Assembly (NCBI RefSeq): GCF_938017775.1
Contig: NZ_CALIIU010000008.1
Location: 65,338 to 129,337 of the forward strand
Direction of reading: 5' to 3'
Length of the DNA: 64,000 bases
DNA from: an uncultured Campylobacter sp.
GTDB taxonomy: Bacteria; Campylobacterota; Campylobacteria; Campylobacterales; Campylobacteraceae
The notes beneath the pieces were generated by a model. It was not told where the DNA came from. It was given only the letters and a program-made list of their open reading frames with translations, and did not search any database. Within the stretch, counting starts at the first letter, position 1. The number at the start of each line of letters is the position of its first letter. Both the position numbers and the translations under genes were made by a program. This document shows, piece after piece, positions 52,589 through 62,043 of the stretch.

Positions 52589-53429
52589 ATTGTTTTTGGC
52601 GGACAAGCCCGCTGGCATCGGCAGCAATAAATTTTTAAGCGCTCTTAAGCGCAAATACGGCGTGAAAAAGGCGGGCTTTAGCGGCACGCTCGATCCCTTT
52701 GCGAGCGGCGCGTTGATCGTCGCATTCGGGCAATACGCGCGCTTTTTTAGATTTTTGAAAAAGGAGCCAAAAATCTACTTCGCGACGCTGTGGTTGGGCG
52801 CACAAAGCCCAAGCGGCGATAATGAAAACATGGGGCGCGTGGAGCAAATTCCGCCGCTCTCGCGCGAGGTTTTAGACGCCGCGATGGCGCAAATGCGCGG
52901 CGAGATAAAATTTATCCCGCCCGCTTTCAGCGCCAAGAAAATTAGCGGCGTGCGCGCATACAAGCTCGCTCGCGCGGGCGAAGAGGTGAGCCTGAAAGAG
53001 AGCTCGATGCATGTTTTTGATGCCGAAATTTTAAGCTACGCTCACCCCTTCGTGAGCTTTCGCGTTGCGCTTAGCGAGGGCGGCTACGTGCGCTCTTTTG
53101 CGCAAATTTTAGCAGAAAAGCTAGGCGTTTGCGGTACGCTAAGCGCGCTTAGACGAGAAAGCGAGGGGGCTTTTGACCTGCAAGATCCGCGCTTTGCGGA
53201 CGAGGCAGCACTAAATCCGCTCGAGTTTTTGGATCTTAAGCCGAACTTTTACGACGGCGACGCGCGCGACGTGATCTTGGGTAAGAAGCTCGCCGCAAAG
53301 GATCTGGCGAGCCGCGCGGACGGCCGCTATCTGCTTATCTGCGGCGATTTTTACTCGATCATCGAGATTAGCGCGGGCGAGGTGCGGTATCTGTGGAATG
53401 ACGTCCCGATCGCGGGCGGCGTGTTTTAA
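52581..53429 (+). CDS. truB: tRNA pseudouridine(55) synthase TruB
   Basis: Makes pseudouridine 55 in the tRNA T-loop. The start is ATG 52581 (MNRLFLADKPAGIGSNKF), giving 282 aa; an upstream TTG would add only ALM. The catalytic aspartate is D38 in KAGFSGTLDPFASGALIVAFG. The KIYFATLWLGAQSPSGDNEN and IPPAFSAKKISGVRAYKLAR blocks are conserved, with a C-terminal PUA-like tail. The gene overlaps the helicase stop. Confidence 0.96.
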   Translation: MNRLFLADKPAGIGSNKFLSALKRKYGVKKAGFSGTLDPFASGALIVAFGQYARFFRFLKKEPKIYFATLWLGAQSPSGDNENMGRVEQIPPLSREVLDAAMAQMRGEIKFIPPAFSAKKISGVRAYKLARAGEEVSLKESSMHVFDAEILSYAHPFVSFRVALSEGGYVRSFAQILAEKLGVCGTLSALRRESEGAFDLQDPRFADEAALNPLEFLDLKPNFYDGDARDVILGKKLAAKDLASRADGRYLLICGDFYSIIEISAGEVRYLWNDVPIAGGVF

Positions 53430-54220
53430 TCAGCGCCTCCAGCCTGCGACGGAATTTTAATCGGGCGGCCCTGGCTTGAAATTTGAGCGGTTATAAATAC
53501 GGCGCGTTTTAAATTTGCTCGCATAGCGCGCCGCCCGCGCGGCTAAATTTTATCGTGCGGAGCAGCGGGCGAGCGATCACGCTTTTTTGTTGCGCACGGA
53601 TCGCAAAATCTGCCTCAGGCGGCGTAAATTTAAATGTGCGGTTAGGTAGGCGACGCCCTCTCGAAAGGCATAAATCCGCGGGGATTAAATTTAAACGCGA
53701 CGGATCCGGCGGAGCGGCGTTTAATTTGCTTTTTGCCGCGCGATGGCGACGCGCCGCGAGATTAAAATTTGACGATTTAAAAAGCGCGCAGGTTGGAGCT
53801 TATCGCGGCACGCCAAGCGGTCTTTGCCGAATGAAATTCCGGCTCGCGGTAATGCGTAGTTTGCGCCGATGGGTTTGATTTTGCGGCGCATCGCTAAGCT
53901 AAATTTGCGATTTAATGTGGCGTGGCTAGAATTTTGCTAACTCGGAATTCTAATCGTTAAGATAGATTTGCGCCGCGGGTTGAAATTTAGCTGCGCGCGT
54001 TGCGGATCTGAATTTCCGCGCCTTATAAATTTACGTATCGGGCGCTGCGATCGCGGGTTAAATTCCACGGCACGCGGTTTTGAATTTTGATCGCACTGGA
54101 CGGGGCGCGTCGCAGGCTGAAATTTAACTCGCGCGCGGATTGAAATTTTAATCGCGCTAGATGGACTTGTCGCAGTCTAAATTTAACGCAAGTGCGCCAA
54201 AGCGCAGAAGGAGTAAAATT
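53430..54220. other. Long gap between truB and ispE
   Basis: About 790 bp of GC-rich sequence studded with AAATTT units (every ~35-60 bp: 53470, 53510, 53540, 53625, 53690, 53760, 53895, 53985 and onward). The two halves carry similar phrases: GCGCGCGGATTGAAATTTTA, CTGCGCGCGTTGCGGATCTG and TGCGATCGCGGGTTAAATTC. A 107-codon plus-strand frame at 53555 is Arg-rich and lacks a ribosome-binding site, so I reject it. Nothing here supports a gene. Confidence 0.5.
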
Positions 54221-54964
54221 TTGAAAGCCTATGCAAAGATCAATGTTTTTTTAAAAGTCGTCGGCACGCGCGGCGGCTACCACGAGATCGCCTCGCGCTT
54301 CGTGCTGCGCAGGGAGCTGTTTGATGAGATAAGCTTCGAGCGCGCGAGCGGCTTTGCGCTTGAATGCGACGCCGCGCAGATCGCGGATAACATAATTTTA
54401 AAAGCCAAGGCGGCGCTTGAGCAGGCAGGCTTTGCGCGCGAGCTTGCGGAGTTTTTCAGCTCGCACAAGATCGTGCTTAAAAAGCATATTCCGATCGGCG
54501 CGGGTCTTGGGGGCGGCAGTAGCGATGCGGCGGCGTTTTTGCGACTTGCGAACGAGGAATTAGGCTTAAAAATTTCGCGCGAGCGGCTTACCAAAATCGC
54601 GCAAAATATCGGCGCGGATGTCGCGTTTTTTGTTAGCGGACTTGAGGCCGCGAATGTGCGCGGTATCGGCGAGATCATCGAGCCTTTCGAGGACCGCCTG
54701 CCTGCGATTGAAATTTTAACGCCCGCGATCTTTTGCTCTACCGGCGCGGTTTATAATGAGTTTCGCGCAAGCTTTATGCCAAACATAAACGCCGCGCAGG
54801 CGCAAGAGATGTTGCGTTTAAGCAGCGAGCAGCTGCTGGCGCAATATGGCGGCTTTGCGCTAAACGATCTTTTCGCGCCGTGCATAAAGCTATATCCGCA
54901 GATGAGTAAGTATCGCGATATGTTTCTAAGCGGCAGCGGCAGCAGCGTGTTTTTCTTAAAATAA
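54221..54964 (+). CDS. ispE: 4-diphosphocytidyl-2-C-methylerythritol kinase
   Basis: GHMP kinase in the MEP isoprenoid pathway. The best start is TTG 54221 (MKAYAKINVFLKVVG), because AAGGAG lies 7 nt upstream and the frame begins exactly at the family's conserved KINVFLKV. It gives 247 aa. The longer open frame from 54161 is repeat-derived. The ATP-binding loop is IPIGAGLGGGSSDAAAFL, and the third motif is FLSGSGSSVFFL at the C-terminus. Confidence 0.94.
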   Translation: MKAYAKINVFLKVVGTRGGYHEIASRFVLRRELFDEISFERASGFALECDAAQIADNIILKAKAALEQAGFARELAEFFSSHKIVLKKHIPIGAGLGGGSSDAAAFLRLANEELGLKISRERLTKIAQNIGADVAFFVSGLEAANVRGIGEIIEPFEDRLPAIEILTPAIFCSTGAVYNEFRASFMPNINAAQAQEMLRLSSEQLLAQYGGFALNDLFAPCIKLYPQMSKYRDMFLSGSGSSVFFLK

Positions 54965-55090
54965 GAATTCCAAGGCGCGCGGTTAAAATTTAAAAGCTAA
55001 ATTTTAAAGATAAAATTTAAAATTCGCTCGCCCGCTTTTAAATTTAAGCAAAAACGGGCTAAGCTTAGGGTCAAATTTAGAAGGAAAAAG

Positions 55091-55555
55091 ATGAAAGAAC
55101 TGAGTAAAAATCGCAAGGCATTTCACGATTTTACGATACTTGAAAGCTTTGAAGCGGGCATCGTGCTAAAGGGTAGTGAGGTCAAAGCTCTGCGCGCGGG
55201 CAGGGGCAATCTCAAAGATAGCTTTTGTCGCGTGATCCGCGGCGAGCTGTTTTTGCTAAACGCGCATATCAGCTATCTTGAAAGCACCAACGCCCATTTT
55301 CGTCCAGACGAAGGGGCGGCGCGAAAGCTTTTGATGCACAGAAAGCAGATCGACAAGCTGCTTGGCGCGGTTAGCAAAGAGGGTCTTACCATCGTGGTTT
55401 TGTCGCTGTATCTGAATGATAAAAACCGCGTAAAGGCGCGTATCGCTTTGGCAAAAGGCAAAAATCTGCACGACAAGCGCGAATCGCTAAAGCGCAAGGA
55501 AGCCGACCGCGAAGCGCAAAGCGCGATGAAGCGATACGACAAGCATTCATTTTAA
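55091..55555 (+). CDS. smpB: SsrA-binding protein SmpB
   Basis: Binds tmRNA and delivers it to stalled ribosomes in trans-translation. 154 aa, standard length. FHDFTILESFEAGIVLKGSEVKALRAGRGNLKDSF is the typical beta-barrel start (positions ~12-46). The C-terminal KGKNLHDKRESLKRKEADRE is the basic tail that enters the mRNA path. No ssrA gene is visible in this window. Confidence 0.96.
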   Translation: MKELSKNRKAFHDFTILESFEAGIVLKGSEVKALRAGRGNLKDSFCRVIRGELFLLNAHISYLESTNAHFRPDEGAARKLLMHRKQIDKLLGAVSKEGLTIVVLSLYLNDKNRVKARIALAKGKNLHDKRESLKRKEADREAQSAMKRYDKHSF

Positions 55556-55580
55556 ATTCACAAAACTTTGGTTAAAATGC

Positions 55581-55598
55581 GGGCTTAAATTTAAACCC
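55581..55598. promoter_or_regulatory. Imperfect palindrome between smpB and the lipoprotein gene
   Basis: GGGCTTAAATTTAAACCC pairs across its length with one G-T position. It overlaps the candidate promoter/leader (TTAAAATGC upstream) and ends just before GAAGGAAATGC, the ribosome-binding site, so it could fold in the leader. Confidence 0.4.
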
Positions 55599-55610
55599 GA
55601 AGGAAATGCA

Positions 55611-56309
55611 ATGAAGAAATTTTTACTATTATGTTTGGCGATTTTTGTTTTAAGCGGCTGCGGAGATGATTCGCAGAAAAAGACGGGCTCTGCGGGCGAG
55701 AATCCTACCGCGAGCGAGAATCAGATGGCAAAAAATTCCGCTCAAGATAAAAATGACGAGCGTATTGGTGGAGAGAGCGGCGAGGAGGTAGCTTTTACGC
55801 CGTTTAAAACGGGCGAGCGATTTACGCTTAAAAGCGTCGTAGGCGGCGAGGTAACGATCGAGCGGACAGAAAAGGGCTTTAAGCTCGCGGATAGCGATAA
55901 AATTTTGATGTTTGATATTTTCGGTACGTATTGCCAGCCGTGCCGCATCGAAGCGCCGCATCTGATGGACTTTCAGCTAAAAAATTCCGCAGATTTTTTG
56001 ATGGTGGGGCTGATCTATTTTGAGGATATTACCGACGCGCAGGTGATCGAAAATTTTACGAAGAAATTTAACGCGTATTATTTCATATCAAATTCCAAAC
56101 AAAACGAGCGCATAGTGGGTCAAATTTTAAGCGACATCGGTTATCGCCACGCGCTTTCGATCCCTTTTAAGGTAGTACTTAAAGATGGAAAATATCAAAG
56201 GCTTACCGACATCAATGAGGGCGATGAGCGGGGCAAGCCGTATTACTTAGGCATGGTCGATACCGATGTGATAAAAAGCGATATCACCAGGATAAAAAAT
56301 GGCAACTAA
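55611..56309 (+). CDS. Thioredoxin-fold lipoprotein (TlpA family)
   Basis: 232 aa. Lipobox LSGC with acylated C17 after MKKFLLLCLAIFV. A disordered polar linker (~20-60) is followed by a TlpA/ResA-type thioredoxin domain. Active site FGTYCQPCRIEAP has C108 and C111, followed by HLMDFQLKNSADFLMVGLIY. The cis-proline region is present in YRHALSIPFKVVLKDG. It should act as a periplasmic reductant, anchored to the membrane, possibly in cytochrome c maturation. It overlaps clpS by 11 bases. Confidence 0.88.
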   Translation: MKKFLLLCLAIFVLSGCGDDSQKKTGSAGENPTASENQMAKNSAQDKNDERIGGESGEEVAFTPFKTGERFTLKSVVGGEVTIERTEKGFKLADSDKILMFDIFGTYCQPCRIEAPHLMDFQLKNSADFLMVGLIYFEDITDAQVIENFTKKFNAYYFISNSKQNERIVGQILSDIGYRHALSIPFKVVLKDGKYQRLTDINEGDERGKPYYLGMVDTDVIKSDITRIKNGN

Positions 56310-56604
56310 AACTGGCGTGCAGATTCACACTCGCGCCAAAACAAAATCTTTTGTGCCTCGTCCGTATAAAGTAATTTTGCTAAACGACGACGTGACGACG
56401 ATGGATTTCGTGGTTTATATTTTGATGGAGATTTTCGCCAAAAACTTTAACGACGCCGTAGATTTAATGATGAAAGTGCACAAGCAGGGTCGCGCGGTTT
56501 GCGGCGCGTATCCTAAAGAGATAGCCGAGTGCAAGCAACAAGCGGTTTTACAAGCGGCAAAGGCCGCAGGATTTCCTCTTAGATGCGAGATCGAAGAGGA
56601 TTAA
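56299..56604 (+). CDS. clpS: ATP-dependent Clp protease adaptor ClpS
   Basis: N-degron recognition adaptor for ClpAP. 101 aa. The conserved core reads RPYKVILLNDDVTTMDFVV, followed by FNDAVDLMMKVHKQG and AVCGAYPKEIAECK, with the asparagine and aspartates that bind the N-terminal amino group. It is followed by clpA after 15 bp, and aat comes next, so adaptor, unfoldase and tagging enzyme form one operon. Confidence 0.95.
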   Translation: MATKTGVQIHTRAKTKSFVPRPYKVILLNDDVTTMDFVVYILMEIFAKNFNDAVDLMMKVHKQGRAVCGAYPKEIAECKQQAVLQAAKAAGFPLRCEIEED

Positions 56605-56619
56605 ATTTAAAGGAAAGCA

Positions 56620-59001
56620 ATGATAGGATTTTTTTTAAACAAACATTTTGAACAAGCAATCAGCGTCGCAAACGACGGCGAGGACGAATATATCACCACT
56701 TCGCACGTAGTTTATGCAATTTTTAAATACAATAAGCCCTTTCACGGGCTCATCGCCAAAGAAATTCCGGATATTAACTACCTAAATATCTTGGATAATC
56801 TGGGCGGGCTTTTGGATATGATGCCTAAATCAAGCGGCAAGGCTCCGGCGCAAACGATAGAATTTAAGCAGTTCTATACTGAATTAAATAACGCTAAAGA
56901 GCCTAAAAACGAGCTTGATTTTATGCTTAAAATTTTAAATGATAAGGAAAACGACTGCACTAAAATTTTAAATCACTACGGTATCAATGCCGCGATTTTT
57001 GAGCTCATTGTGCGAAAGTACAAATCCGCTTTCGATCACCGCGATGAGGTCGTTTCTCGCGACGAAGCCGCAGCGATTAAGCTAAACTCATACGATATTG
57101 ACGATATCACGCATGCGATGAATTACGACGAAAGTCGCAGGCAGTGGCAGAATACGGAATTTGAGCCTGCGTTTGAGGGCGAAAAGGACGCCATAAACGA
57201 GCGCGATATTAAAAAGGATTCGCCTAGTTCACTTTATACAGCAAACCTCAATAAAATCGCGCTTGAGGGCAAGATCGATCCACTCATCGGACGCGAAAAA
57301 GAGATCGAAAAGACGCTACAAACCCTCTGTCGCCGCAAGAAAAACAATCCTATCTTAGTGGGCGAAGCAGGAGTTGGTAAAACCGCGATCATCGAGGGTA
57401 TCGCGCTAAAAATCGTCCGCGGCGAAGTGCCAGAAAAGCTAAAAAATAAGGTGATTTACGCCCTTGATGCTGGCGCGCTAATCGCAGGTACTACGCTGCG
57501 CGGGGAGTTTGAGGAAAGGCTAAAAGACCTTATAGACGAGTTTAGCGCCAATCAAAACGCGATTTTATTTATCGATGAAATTCACACGATCGTTGGCGCA
57601 GGCACGGGCAATCGCAACGAACTTGATATGTCAAACATCCTAAAACCTTCGCTTGCAAGCGGCGAGCTATCGGTCATCGGCGCTACTACATACGGCGAAT
57701 ACCGCTCGTTTTCGCAGGATAAAGCGCTTAGCCGCAGGTTTTGTAAGATCGATGTAAGCGAGCCTAGTATCGATGATAGCGTTGAAATTTTAAAAGGCGT
57801 AGCCAAAAAATATGAGGAATTTCACGGCGTGAAATTTAGCGACGAAATTTTGCGTGATAGCGTAACGCTTGCTAAAAAATATCAAAGCGATAAATTCCTT
57901 CCCGACAGCGCCATTGATCTCATCGACGAGGTGGGTGCGAGTTTTGCATTTAAGCCGCACGAAGCTCCGCTTGAAATCAGCAAGGACGATTTAGTAAATA
58001 CACTTTCGATTAGCGCGAATATTGCAAATTTAAGCAGTAGCGTCGATAATAAACAGGTACTAAAAAATCTAGAAGCCAATATCAAGCGTGAAATTTTTGG
58101 TCAAGACGAAGCGGTTAGCAGCCTTTGCAAGGCACTTCTACGCTCTTACGCCGGGCTTGGAGGCGCAAGCTCCCCAATCGGCGTATTTTTGTTCGCAGGT
58201 AGTAGCGGTGTGGGCAAAAGTGAGCTAGCTAAGGTCTTAGCCGCGCAGCTTGGAGTGCATTTTGAGCGCTACGATATGAGCGAGTATATGGAAGCCCATA
58301 GCGTCTCTAGGCTCATCGGCGCACCTCCCGGATACGTGGGCTTTGAAAATGGCGGAATTTTAACTAACAACATCAAAAAGCACCCCTACAGCGTCATTTT
58401 ATTTGATGAGGTAGAAAAAGCTCATCCTAGCATGACGAATATTTTTTTAGGAATTTTCGATAACGCAAGTCTTACCGATAACAACGGCATTACGACCGAT
58501 TTTAAAAATACGATCATAATAATGACGTCGAATTTAGGCACGAAAGAAGCGCCGCAGGTCGGATTTACGAAGGACGAGAGTTACAAGATCGATAATGCGA
58601 TCAAGAGCTTTTTTGCGCCCGAGTTTCGAAATCGCATCGATAAGATCATAAATTTTAACCGCTTAAGCGGCGAAATTTTAGAAAAGATCGTGGATAAAAC
58701 TATCGGTGAGCTGGAGTCGCAGCTAAAAAACGTAAAAATTAGCCTAAACAAGGAAGCAAAAGATTTGATTATCTCGCGCGGCTATTCGGACGAGTTTGGA
58801 GCGCGAAATTTAAAGCGCGAGATCAGTTCGCAGATCAGCGATCATATAAGCGGCGAGCTGCTTTTTGGCGCGCTGCAAGAGGGCGGCTTAGTTAGCGTGA
58901 GCGTAAAAGATGGCGAGCTAAGCTTTAGCTTTGCTTCTACGCCTTTGCCGCAGATAGAAAAAAAGCAACCCGCACTAGCTCAAAGCAGTGTCGTTAAATA
59001 A
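56620..59001 (+). CDS. clpA: ATP-dependent Clp protease ATP-binding subunit ClpA
   Basis: Hexameric AAA+ unfoldase that feeds ClpP. 793 aa. The N domain (1-140) is divergent. The first AAA domain has Walker A GEAGVGKT (248-255) and Walker B AILFIDEIHTIVGAG. The second has Walker A GSSGVGKSE (527-535), preceded by GLGGASSPIGVFLFA, and Walker B VILFDEVEKAHP. RRFCKIDV and FRNRIDKI are the arginine-finger regions. The second domain suits ClpA better than ClpB because there is no middle coiled coil. Confidence 0.96.
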   Translation: MIGFFLNKHFEQAISVANDGEDEYITTSHVVYAIFKYNKPFHGLIAKEIPDINYLNILDNLGGLLDMMPKSSGKAPAQTIEFKQFYTELNNAKEPKNELDFMLKILNDKENDCTKILNHYGINAAIFELIVRKYKSAFDHRDEVVSRDEAAAIKLNSYDIDDITHAMNYDESRRQWQNTEFEPAFEGEKDAINERDIKKDSPSSLYTANLNKIALEGKIDPLIGREKEIEKTLQTLCRRKKNNPILVGEAGVGKTAIIEGIALKIVRGEVPEKLKNKVIYALDAGALIAGTTLRGEFEERLKDLIDEFSANQNAILFIDEIHTIVGAGTGNRNELDMSNILKPSLASGELSVIGATTYGEYRSFSQDKALSRRFCKIDVSEPSIDDSVEILKGVAKKYEEFHGVKFSDEILRDSVTLAKKYQSDKFLPDSAIDLIDEVGASFAFKPHEAPLEISKDDLVNTLSISANIANLSSSVDNKQVLKNLEANIKREIFGQDEAVSSLCKALLRSYAGLGGASSPIGVFLFAGSSGVGKSELAKVLAAQLGVHFERYDMSEYMEAHSVSRLIGAPPGYVGFENGGILTNNIKKHPYSVILFDEVEKAHPSMTNIFLGIFDNASLTDNNGITTDFKNTIIIMTSNLGTKEAPQVGFTKDESYKIDNAIKSFFAPEFRNRIDKIINFNRLSGEILEKIVDKTIGELESQLKNVKISLNKEAKDLIISRGYSDEFGARNLKREISSQISDHISGELLFGALQEGGLVSVSVKDGELSFSFASTPLPQIEKKQPALAQSSVVK

Positions 59002-59684
59002 TGGCTCGGTTTTACGATTTTCCAGATCCTATGGATGCGCCCGATTTTGCGCCGCTTGCAAGTGGCGGCGATCTGAGCGAGGATTGTTTGCTTAGCGCTT
59101 ATAGCGCAGGGATATTTCCGTGGTTTAGCGAGGATGAGCCGATTTTATGGTGGTCGCCCAATCCGCGCGCAGTGCTTGATCCGCGTGAAGTGCGTGTGCA
59201 AAAGTCCATTAAGCCCTATCTTAAGAGATATGATGTTAAATTTGACGCGAATTTTAAGGGCTTCATCGAGCGCTGCAAAGACGTACGAAAAAAAGAGAGC
59301 GACGGCACGTGGATCAGCGAGCAGATCGTGCAGGCTTACTCGCGTTTGGCAGCAGATGGCTACGCTCACAGCGTTGAGGCATACGAGGACGGCGAGCTCG
59401 TAGGTGGGCTATACGGGCTAATTTTTGGGCGGGTGTTTTGCGGCGAGAGTATGCTGAGCCTAAAGAGCAACGCTTCGAAAGTCGCGCTGATTAGGCTTTG
59501 TGAGGTGCTTGCAAATTTCGGCTTTTTAATCGACTGCCAGATTATGAACGAGCATCTGAAATTTATGGGTGCTAAAGAGATGCCACGAGCGGAATTCCTC
59601 GCTCTATTTGCTGAGCTTAGTGTGCAAGATAGCGGCTTTGAGCGCTTTGCAGATCTTAAAGCTCCGCGCGGAGCGCAGCATTGA
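59001..59684 (+). CDS. aat: Leucyl/phenylalanyl-tRNA-protein transferase
   Basis: Adds Leu or Phe from tRNA to proteins with N-terminal Lys or Arg, creating N-degrons for ClpS/ClpA. 227 aa. Family signatures are LLSAYSAGIFPWFSEDEPIL, WWSPNPRAVL, TWISEQIVQAYSRLA, GYAHSVEAYEDGELVGGLYG and FCGESMLSLKSNASKVAL. It shares one base with the clpA stop. Together with clpS-clpA it gives the whole recognition side of the bacterial N-degron pathway. Confidence 0.96.
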   Translation: MARFYDFPDPMDAPDFAPLASGGDLSEDCLLSAYSAGIFPWFSEDEPILWWSPNPRAVLDPREVRVQKSIKPYLKRYDVKFDANFKGFIERCKDVRKKESDGTWISEQIVQAYSRLAADGYAHSVEAYEDGELVGGLYGLIFGRVFCGESMLSLKSNASKVALIRLCEVLANFGFLIDCQIMNEHLKFMGAKEMPRAEFLALFAELSVQDSGFERFADLKAPRGAQH

Positions 59685-59746
59685 GTCAAAGCTTGAGATG
59701 CAGCAGCGTAAAAAATGCGCGGAATTTAGAATTTTAAAGAAATAAG

Positions 59747-61567
59747 ATGTGGCAAAGAGATAAAAGTTCCTCGGTCGGTATGATTATCGTGATGTTTATA
59801 TTCGTGCCGGCGGCGCTTTTTGTATTTTTGGCGATTTTATATTTTTGGGGCAGCACTGAGCGCAAGCTACCGCGCCTGGATGTCAATGAAACCAACAGCG
59901 CGATCCGCGGCGCGATAATCGCAAAAGATAACTACGTCGCGGCAAATTCCGTCAAACTCTATAAAGTTAGCGTCGATGCGCGAAGCATCGATAAAAACAA
60001 GCTTGATCTTTTCGTGCGGCTTTATTGCATCTATACGGGCGATAGCGAAAAGCGCGTCAAAAGCGCGATCGAGGGCTCTGGCGGTACGACCGTGCTGTCG
60101 TATAAGATCGACGCCAAAACCGCCGTGCATCTAAAAGAGCTTGCATATAAGCTAAATTTAAAAAAGGTCTTCGTCAGCTTCATGGGCGCAAACGGCAGGC
60201 TAAATCCGCCTATCCGCATGAGCGTGAGCGAAAGCGGCGAGAAGCGCAGCTACAATGTCGGCGATTCGCTCACTCCGTTAATCGGCTATATCAATAAAAA
60301 AGAGGTTGATGGCATTACAAAGGTTAGTGGTATCAAAGGGATCGAGAAGTACTATGAGTATTATCTAGCGCCGGTTAGAGATGAGTTTATCGTGGGCCCG
60401 CGCGATATCGGCGGCAACATCATCCTAGAGCGTAGCAGCAAAAAAACGGGCAGGATCGACGGCTACAACGTCCGTCTAAGCGTGCCGCTAACGTTGCAAA
60501 GAAAGATAGAGCGCCTAAGCGATGAGGGCGCTGATAATTACGATGCGCGAGAAATCGTGGTGGGCATTATGAACTCCAAAACGGGCAAAATTTTATCCCT
60601 TGCGACCAATGCCCGCTATGACCCCTCAAACATCACGAAAAACGATCTTAAGAATTTAAATTTTACCGCGAGCGAATACGCCTACGAAGTGGGCTCGATT
60701 ATGAAGCCGATAATTTTCGCAATCGCCTATGATGCCAAAGCCGTCAAACCGGGCGAGATCATTAATACCTATAACGGCAGCTATAAGCTTGGTACTCGCA
60801 CGATCCGCGACACGCATCCTGCAAAGCAGATGAGCGGCGAGGAGATCATCATCCACAGCTCAAATATTGGAATGATTAAAATTTCAGAGCGGCTGGAGGG
60901 GCAGGCTATTTATGACGGGCTGATGAACTTCGGTATGTCGCAAAAAACGGGCATCGATCTGCCGTATGAGCAAAGCGGAAATATACCTAGTATCAAAAGC
61001 CTGAATAATAAAATTTACAAAGCCACGATCAGCTACGGCTACGGCGCGCAGATGACCTTCCTTCAGATGCTCAATGCCTATACCGTCTTTAACAACGGTG
61101 GCGTCATGATTAGCCCGCGCCTAGTCGAAAATCTCGAAAATAATGGCAAAACTTACACCGTTAACGAAAGCGAAACCCGCCAGGTAATCTCTAAACCTAC
61201 CGCTGACGTAATAAAAGGAATTTTAATCAAAACGGTCGAGAGCGGCACGGGGCGCAAGGGTCGAGTAGCGGGGCTGCAAATCGGCGGCAAGACGGGCACT
61301 GCGCGTATCGCCAAAGGAGGCGGCTATTCGAGCGCCTATAATAGCTCGTTTTTTGGCTTTGCCAACGACGCGGACACCAGCTACACGATCGGCGTTTTGG
61401 TGCGCGAGCCTAAAAGGGGCAGCTATTACGCTGCTCAAAATGCGCTGCCGATCTTTAAGCGAGCGGTAGGAATTTTGATTGAGGAGGGCTATCTAAAGCC
61501 CGCAGCTGACGCAAACGCTACGCAAAAGGTTGAGATCAAGGATGAGGCGGTTGAAATTAAAGATTAA
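59747..61567 (+). CDS. ftsI: Class B penicillin-binding protein (FtsI/PBP3-like transpeptidase)
   Basis: 606 aa. One N-terminal membrane helix (SVGMIIVMFIFVPAALFVFL), then a dimerisation domain that includes IRGAIIAKDNYVAANSVKL (the RGxIxDRNG-like segment). The transpeptidase domain has all three motifs: SIMK (S317, K320), SSN (371-373) and KTGT (515-518). It is a septal or elongation-specific crosslinking enzyme. FtsI is preferred on length and on the RGAIIAKDN and YEVGSIMKP motifs, but PBP2 is not fully excluded. It follows aat after 62 bp and is the last clear gene before the repeat-rich gap. Confidence 0.85.
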   Translation: MWQRDKSSSVGMIIVMFIFVPAALFVFLAILYFWGSTERKLPRLDVNETNSAIRGAIIAKDNYVAANSVKLYKVSVDARSIDKNKLDLFVRLYCIYTGDSEKRVKSAIEGSGGTTVLSYKIDAKTAVHLKELAYKLNLKKVFVSFMGANGRLNPPIRMSVSESGEKRSYNVGDSLTPLIGYINKKEVDGITKVSGIKGIEKYYEYYLAPVRDEFIVGPRDIGGNIILERSSKKTGRIDGYNVRLSVPLTLQRKIERLSDEGADNYDAREIVVGIMNSKTGKILSLATNARYDPSNITKNDLKNLNFTASEYAYEVGSIMKPIIFAIAYDAKAVKPGEIINTYNGSYKLGTRTIRDTHPAKQMSGEEIIIHSSNIGMIKISERLEGQAIYDGLMNFGMSQKTGIDLPYEQSGNIPSIKSLNNKIYKATISYGYGAQMTFLQMLNAYTVFNNGGVMISPRLVENLENNGKTYTVNESETRQVISKPTADVIKGILIKTVESGTGRKGRVAGLQIGGKTGTARIAKGGGYSSAYNSSFFGFANDADTSYTIGVLVREPKRGSYYAAQNALPIFKRAVGILIEEGYLKPAADANATQKVEIKDEAVEIKD

Positions 61568-62043
61568 ATTTGCTAAATTTCGCGAGGTTTTTTTGAAATT
61601 TTGCGGCTTGCGTTACGGCGTCGAAATTTTACGCAATGCGACGCGGCTTCGTGAAATTCAGCGGCGTTTAAATTTTACGGCGCGGAATTTTGGCGGCATA
61701 GAATTTATCGGCGCAAAATTTTAACGGTACGGCGATGGAATTTTATCGTAACGCGGGATTTTGGCGCGGTAGTAAAATTTTATCACGGCTTGAAATTTTG
61801 CATGGCGCCGCTTACTGCACTAAGGCAGCGAATTTTTATCACAATACGAAATTTTGCCGCGACGTAAAATTCCGTATCAAGGCAAAATTTTAAATTTGCC
61901 GCGCAAGTAGCGCAAATAAAACGGCGAGCGAGCTTGCAATGTTTAAATTTTAAGACGCGCAATGTATCTGCGCGAGCATGAAATTTAGCGAGTTTGAGAG
62001 CGAAATTTAACGATGAAATTTAACGCAAAGAAAAGAGGAAAAT
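61568..62043. repeat. AAATTT-rich gap upstream of the dehydrogenase
   Basis: About 475 bp containing at least a dozen AT-core units (for example AAATTTTACG, GAATTTTGGCGGC, AAATTTTATCG, AAATTTTAAATTT), with similar linkers GGCGCGG, CGGCTTG and ACGGCG. No gene is supported; a 64-codon frame near 61530 is repeat-derived. Confidence 0.6.

Noticed and set aside
53555..53878. 107-codon plus-strand frame in the truB-ispE gap
   Set aside because: Arg-rich, no Shine-Dalgarno, no recognisable domain and repeat-derived segments (GVNLNVRLGRRR).
61530..61724. 64-codon plus-strand frame after the penicillin-binding protein
   Set aside because: It begins inside the upstream gene and consists of translated AAATTT repeats.
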